Part shown: positions 61,071 to 64,000 of the stretch, piece by piece | How the letters are laid out: the number at the start of each line of letters is the position of its first letter | How positions within the stretch are numbered: the first letter of the stretch is position 1 | From: Acidobacteriota bacterium | Lineage (GTDB): Bacteria > Acidobacteriota > Blastocatellia > Pyrinomonadales > Pyrinomonadaceae | Length of the DNA stretch: 64,000 nt | Assembly (NCBI GenBank): GCA_016713675.1 | Contig: JADJOS010000001.1 | Span: 62,001-126,000, forward strand | Reading direction: 5' to 3' | Notes under the pieces: model-generated | The model's input: only the letters and a program-made list of their open reading frames with translations | Databases searched by the model: none | What the model was told of the DNA's origin: nothing | Position numbers and translations under genes: made by a program

Positions 61071-64000
61071 ATCTCACACCGGATCAAAAAAGGGCTGCGA
61101 CCGCAGTCGGCAGTGTGGCGGTCACAGCAGGTGCCGGGACCGGCAAGACGAGCATGCTCGCGGCCCGTTACCTGCACCATGTTCAGACGGACGGCATGTC
61201 TCCACTCTCGGTCGTGGCGGTCACCTTTACCGACAAAGCGGCGGATGAACTGCGTTCACGAATCCGCAAGACGCTGAACGCGGAGCTTGGTGATGAGAAG
61301 GTGATCGCCGAAGTCGAGGCAGCTCAGATCAGTACGATGCACGCTCTCGCATCTCGGATCTGCCGGGATTTCTATGATCTGGCTGAGATACCGCCGGATT
61401 TTTCGATCCTCGATGACACCGCAAAACCTCTATGGATGGCCGAGAAATTTGAAGAGGCAGTCAGCCTCATCGACCCGGAGATCTTTCGTACACTTGGTTT
61501 CAGTTGGCTAACGTCCGCCATCTCCGTTTTGCTCAAGGACCCCTACTCGTCAGATCAGGCCCTATCGCTCGGTTCCGATCAATGGAAGGAGACTATTGAG
61601 AAGACTTCAGCCGAGACGGTTACAAAGATCATCACTTCAGGTGAATGGAGTGCGGCGAATGCGGCGGTATCTGAATGCCGCGGGAAAGACGGCGACAAAC
61701 TCGAGGCGGTCAGAGCCGATGTCATATCAGCAATGGCGAACCCGAAAGACATTGAGGCACTCAATGACTCACTCAAGAATTTTGCCAGAAACAAAGGGGC
61801 GGCGGGAAACTGGCCGGACGGTGGGCTTGAAAGGCTTCGGCAAAGCCTCGGTGCACTAAAGGACCACCTAAAATCGTGCTACGACCTCGCAACTCTCGAA
61901 TACGGGCCGGAGGACGACGAGGCCGCCCGCCGGATCGAGCCCCTTGCCGCGGCCTTTAGACAAGTTCGCGACTATATCTCTGCTGAAAAGCTGCGGGATA
62001 AGGTGCTCGATTTTGGCGATCTTGAGCATTATTCGTTGAAGATCCTTGACCATCCGGAGGCTGTCGAACATTACAGTATGCGTTGGAATGCGTTTCTTGT
62101 AGATGAGTTTCAGGACACGAATCCGATTCAGACCGAGATACTAAGCCGCTTGACCGCCAATGCCAAGCTGACCATCGTAGGTGACGAAAAGCAGGCGATA
62201 TATGGATTTCGCGGAGCCGATATTGGAGTATTTAGCCGCGTTCGCGAAGAGATCGTTACCGCTCGATCAGGAATCGAGGTTCCACTCTCATTAACGTTTC
62301 GGACCCACCACGAGCTTGTCTTGACGATGAACACGATCTTCGAGCCTGTGCTCGACGACCTTCATCAGGCACTCGACGCCGATCGGACGGATCGGCCTTT
62401 TGCGGCTCCACATGTCCATTCGTCTGTCGTCGAGGCCGCCAAGGGCGTCGGCAAGGCCAAACACAGATCATCGAGGCCCGGTACATCGCCCGGCAAATAA
62501 ATACCCACGCTGCTGGAGTGCCGTATCGTGATATTGCGATCATTTCCCGCACGTGGGCCCCGCTTGATGTATACCTCGGCGTTCTCACCGCAATGAAGAT
62601 ACCGGCAGTCCATGCCGGTGGCGGCAGTTTGCTCGATACCCGCGAGGCTCTCGACATCTACGCTTTGGTCTCATTTCTCACAGAGCCGAACGACGATATT
62701 CCGCTTGTTGCCCTGCTCAGAAGCCCGTTTTTTGCGTTCAGTGACATCGACCTGCACAATGCTGCCGATGACCTAGAAAAAGGTGTTTCGTGGTGGCAGG
62801 TGATCAAATCTCGGCCTGAGTTTGCTCGATCGGTTGATATATTGCAGAACCTTCTTGATGCCCGTGCCACAATGTCATCCGGCCAGGTCGTGCAACTGGC
62901 GGACACGCTAACAGGTTATGGTGCTGTTATTGCCAACCTGCCGCACGGAGCGAGGCGGTCTGCCGACCTTCGCGGTATGCACGATCTGTTTCGCAGGTTA
63001 GAGCGTCAGGGGCGTGGCGATGTGTTTGGAACAACACGATTTTTGCGCGAATTGATCGAAACAGAGACCGAGGTCCCTCGTCCATCGCTTGATTCCGGCG
63101 AAGCCGTATCGCTAATGACCATCCACAAGGCAAAGGGTCTGGAATGGCCGATCGTGTTCATCCCGGATCTTGCCAGAGATATGAAGAGCGACAGCTCGGT
63201 TATATTGGTCGATCCGGATATCGGTGTCGCATTCCAGATGGAAAGCGACAGATATGAGAAAACCGAACCCGCGATCCATAAGCTGATCAAGCATCGAAGA
63301 AAGAAGAGGGGAAATTGAAGAGCGCGACGCCTCTTTTACGTCGCAGTGACCCGTGCACGTGACAAAGTGATCCTTACTGCAACGAAAGAGAAGGGTTTCG
63401 CAATGGATATTCTCAAGCCCGGGCTAGATGCGGCGGGAATCATCAATGAGATAATTCCTTACGACGAAAAAGCGGCAATTGCGCCCAGCCCTGGCGAAAT
63501 GGCGCCATTCAGGACGCCGCAACACGTAAATGTTGAACCGGTCACTTTCGGCCTGCGTGAACTTCCGGTCACCGCATTGACCACTTATTCGAAATGCCCT
63601 CTCCGATTCAAGTTCCAATATGTTGACGGTCACCAGGCCTTGCCGAAGGTTACGGTGTCGGTATGGCGATAGGGTCGTTGGCCCACCTCGCCCTTGAACT
63701 CGACATCGATAACATTGAAGACCTTCGCGTCGAATCGGCAGACAGTCCCGACAGCCATCTCGCGACGGCACTTGAGCTCGCTGAACGCTTTCGCTGCGAC
63801 TCCGCGTTTGCAAATGTAAGATCGGCAGAATGTGAACGTGAGGTTCCATTTATTATTAAAATTGGAGTCACCACTCTTCACGGCATTGCAGATCTCGTCG
63901 GAGCTGACTTCGTATTGGACTACAAGACTGATTCAGAAATGAACCCAGAGGAGCATCGATTCCAACTTTGGGCATACGCAAAGGCCCTTGGAAAATCAAA
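61067..64000 (+). pseudogene. addA: AddA-type UvrD-like helicase-nuclease, broken by frameshifts and cut by the window edge
   Basis: Segment 1 (61067 to about 62458): Walker A TAGAGTGKTSML, VAVTFTDKAADELRSRI (motif Ia), NAFLVDEFQDTNPIQ (motif II), VGDEKQAIYGFRGAD (motif III), LTFRTHHEL (motif IV). Segment 2 (to 63318): SLMTIHKAKGLEWPIVFIPD (motif V). Then FYVAVTRARDKVILTA (motif VI), separated from segment 2 by a short out-of-frame stretch beginning at a G4 run (63307). Near 63640 the frame changes again, and the last segment has the nuclease core GIADLVGADFVLDYKTD. Open at base 64000. All SF1 helicase motifs are present, so the gene may be intact in the cell and broken only by read errors. 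Confidence 0.82.

Overview
The window looks like chromosomal DNA from an Acidobacteriota bacterium, probably Blastocatellia/Pyrinomonadales. This is an inference from gene content: a giant SBBP/Ig-like/FG-GAP secreted protein, a caspase-fold secreted protein, an FHA-ABC fusion, many zinc-ribbon proteins and moderately high GC. No rRNA is present to confirm it.

Layout. (1) 1-13.2 kb, + strand: one long, tightly packed extracellular-polysaccharide cluster. It holds the end of a priming sugar-phosphate transferase, an O-antigen ligase/polymerase, a Wzx flippase, GT4, polysaccharide deacetylase, membrane protein, CDP-sugar-type epimerase, WecG/TagA GT, GH10 hydrolase, two CelD/FemAB-like GNATs and GT2. 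(2) 13.2-26.2 kb: comM/yifB, a triple-FHA ABC exporter, a TlpA-type lipoprotein, a short NFACT-R (RqcH-like) protein, a zinc-ribbon/RDD protein, a NYN-DUF2203 pair, a 23S rRNA methyltransferase and zinc-ribbon proteins. (3) 26.2-32.8 kb: an ArsR repressor diverging from a DUF2892-TolC-MFP-RND efflux operon. (4) 32.8-43.4 kb, mostly - strand: SDR, beta-propeller, type II NADH dehydrogenase, ThiF/MoeB, caspase-like protein, TFIIB-type zinc ribbon, fused aroDE and a TspO relative. (5) 43.6-49.3 kb: a small Pro-rich secreted protein and the 1.78-kaa SBBP/FG-GAP protein. (6) 49.6-about 56.4 kb: an integrated element. It starts at the 3' half of a tRNA gene (Val-CAC-like) plus that tRNA's terminator, followed by a tyrosine integrase, an excisionase-type HTH, a Prim-Pol/PriCT replication protein, an HTH protein, 21-bp iteron-like repeats and a resolvase remnant. 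(7) 56.4-64 kb: a small hypothetical, NYN-OST-HTH, and addB/addA, which run off the right edge.

The least expected structure is a pair of homologous, oppositely oriented intergenic elements at about 15.3-15.5 kb and 25.7-25.9 kb. Each has five or more copies of a TTGTCGCARA-type core spaced exactly 21-22 bp (two helical turns), then a TTGTGRTACGTACCACAA palindrome, then (14 nt further on) a shared TAAAAAATACAYGATCGG box. I cannot assign them to a known family. The integrated element, with Prim-Pol and iterons, looks like a self-replicating integrative element.

Several genes (integrase, Prim-Pol, HTH, NYN-OST-HTH, addB, addA and the RDD protein) are split by single-base frameshifts. Several lie at G4 runs and most are one-base losses. 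This looks more like homopolymer sequencing error than gene decay, but the sequence alone cannot settle it.
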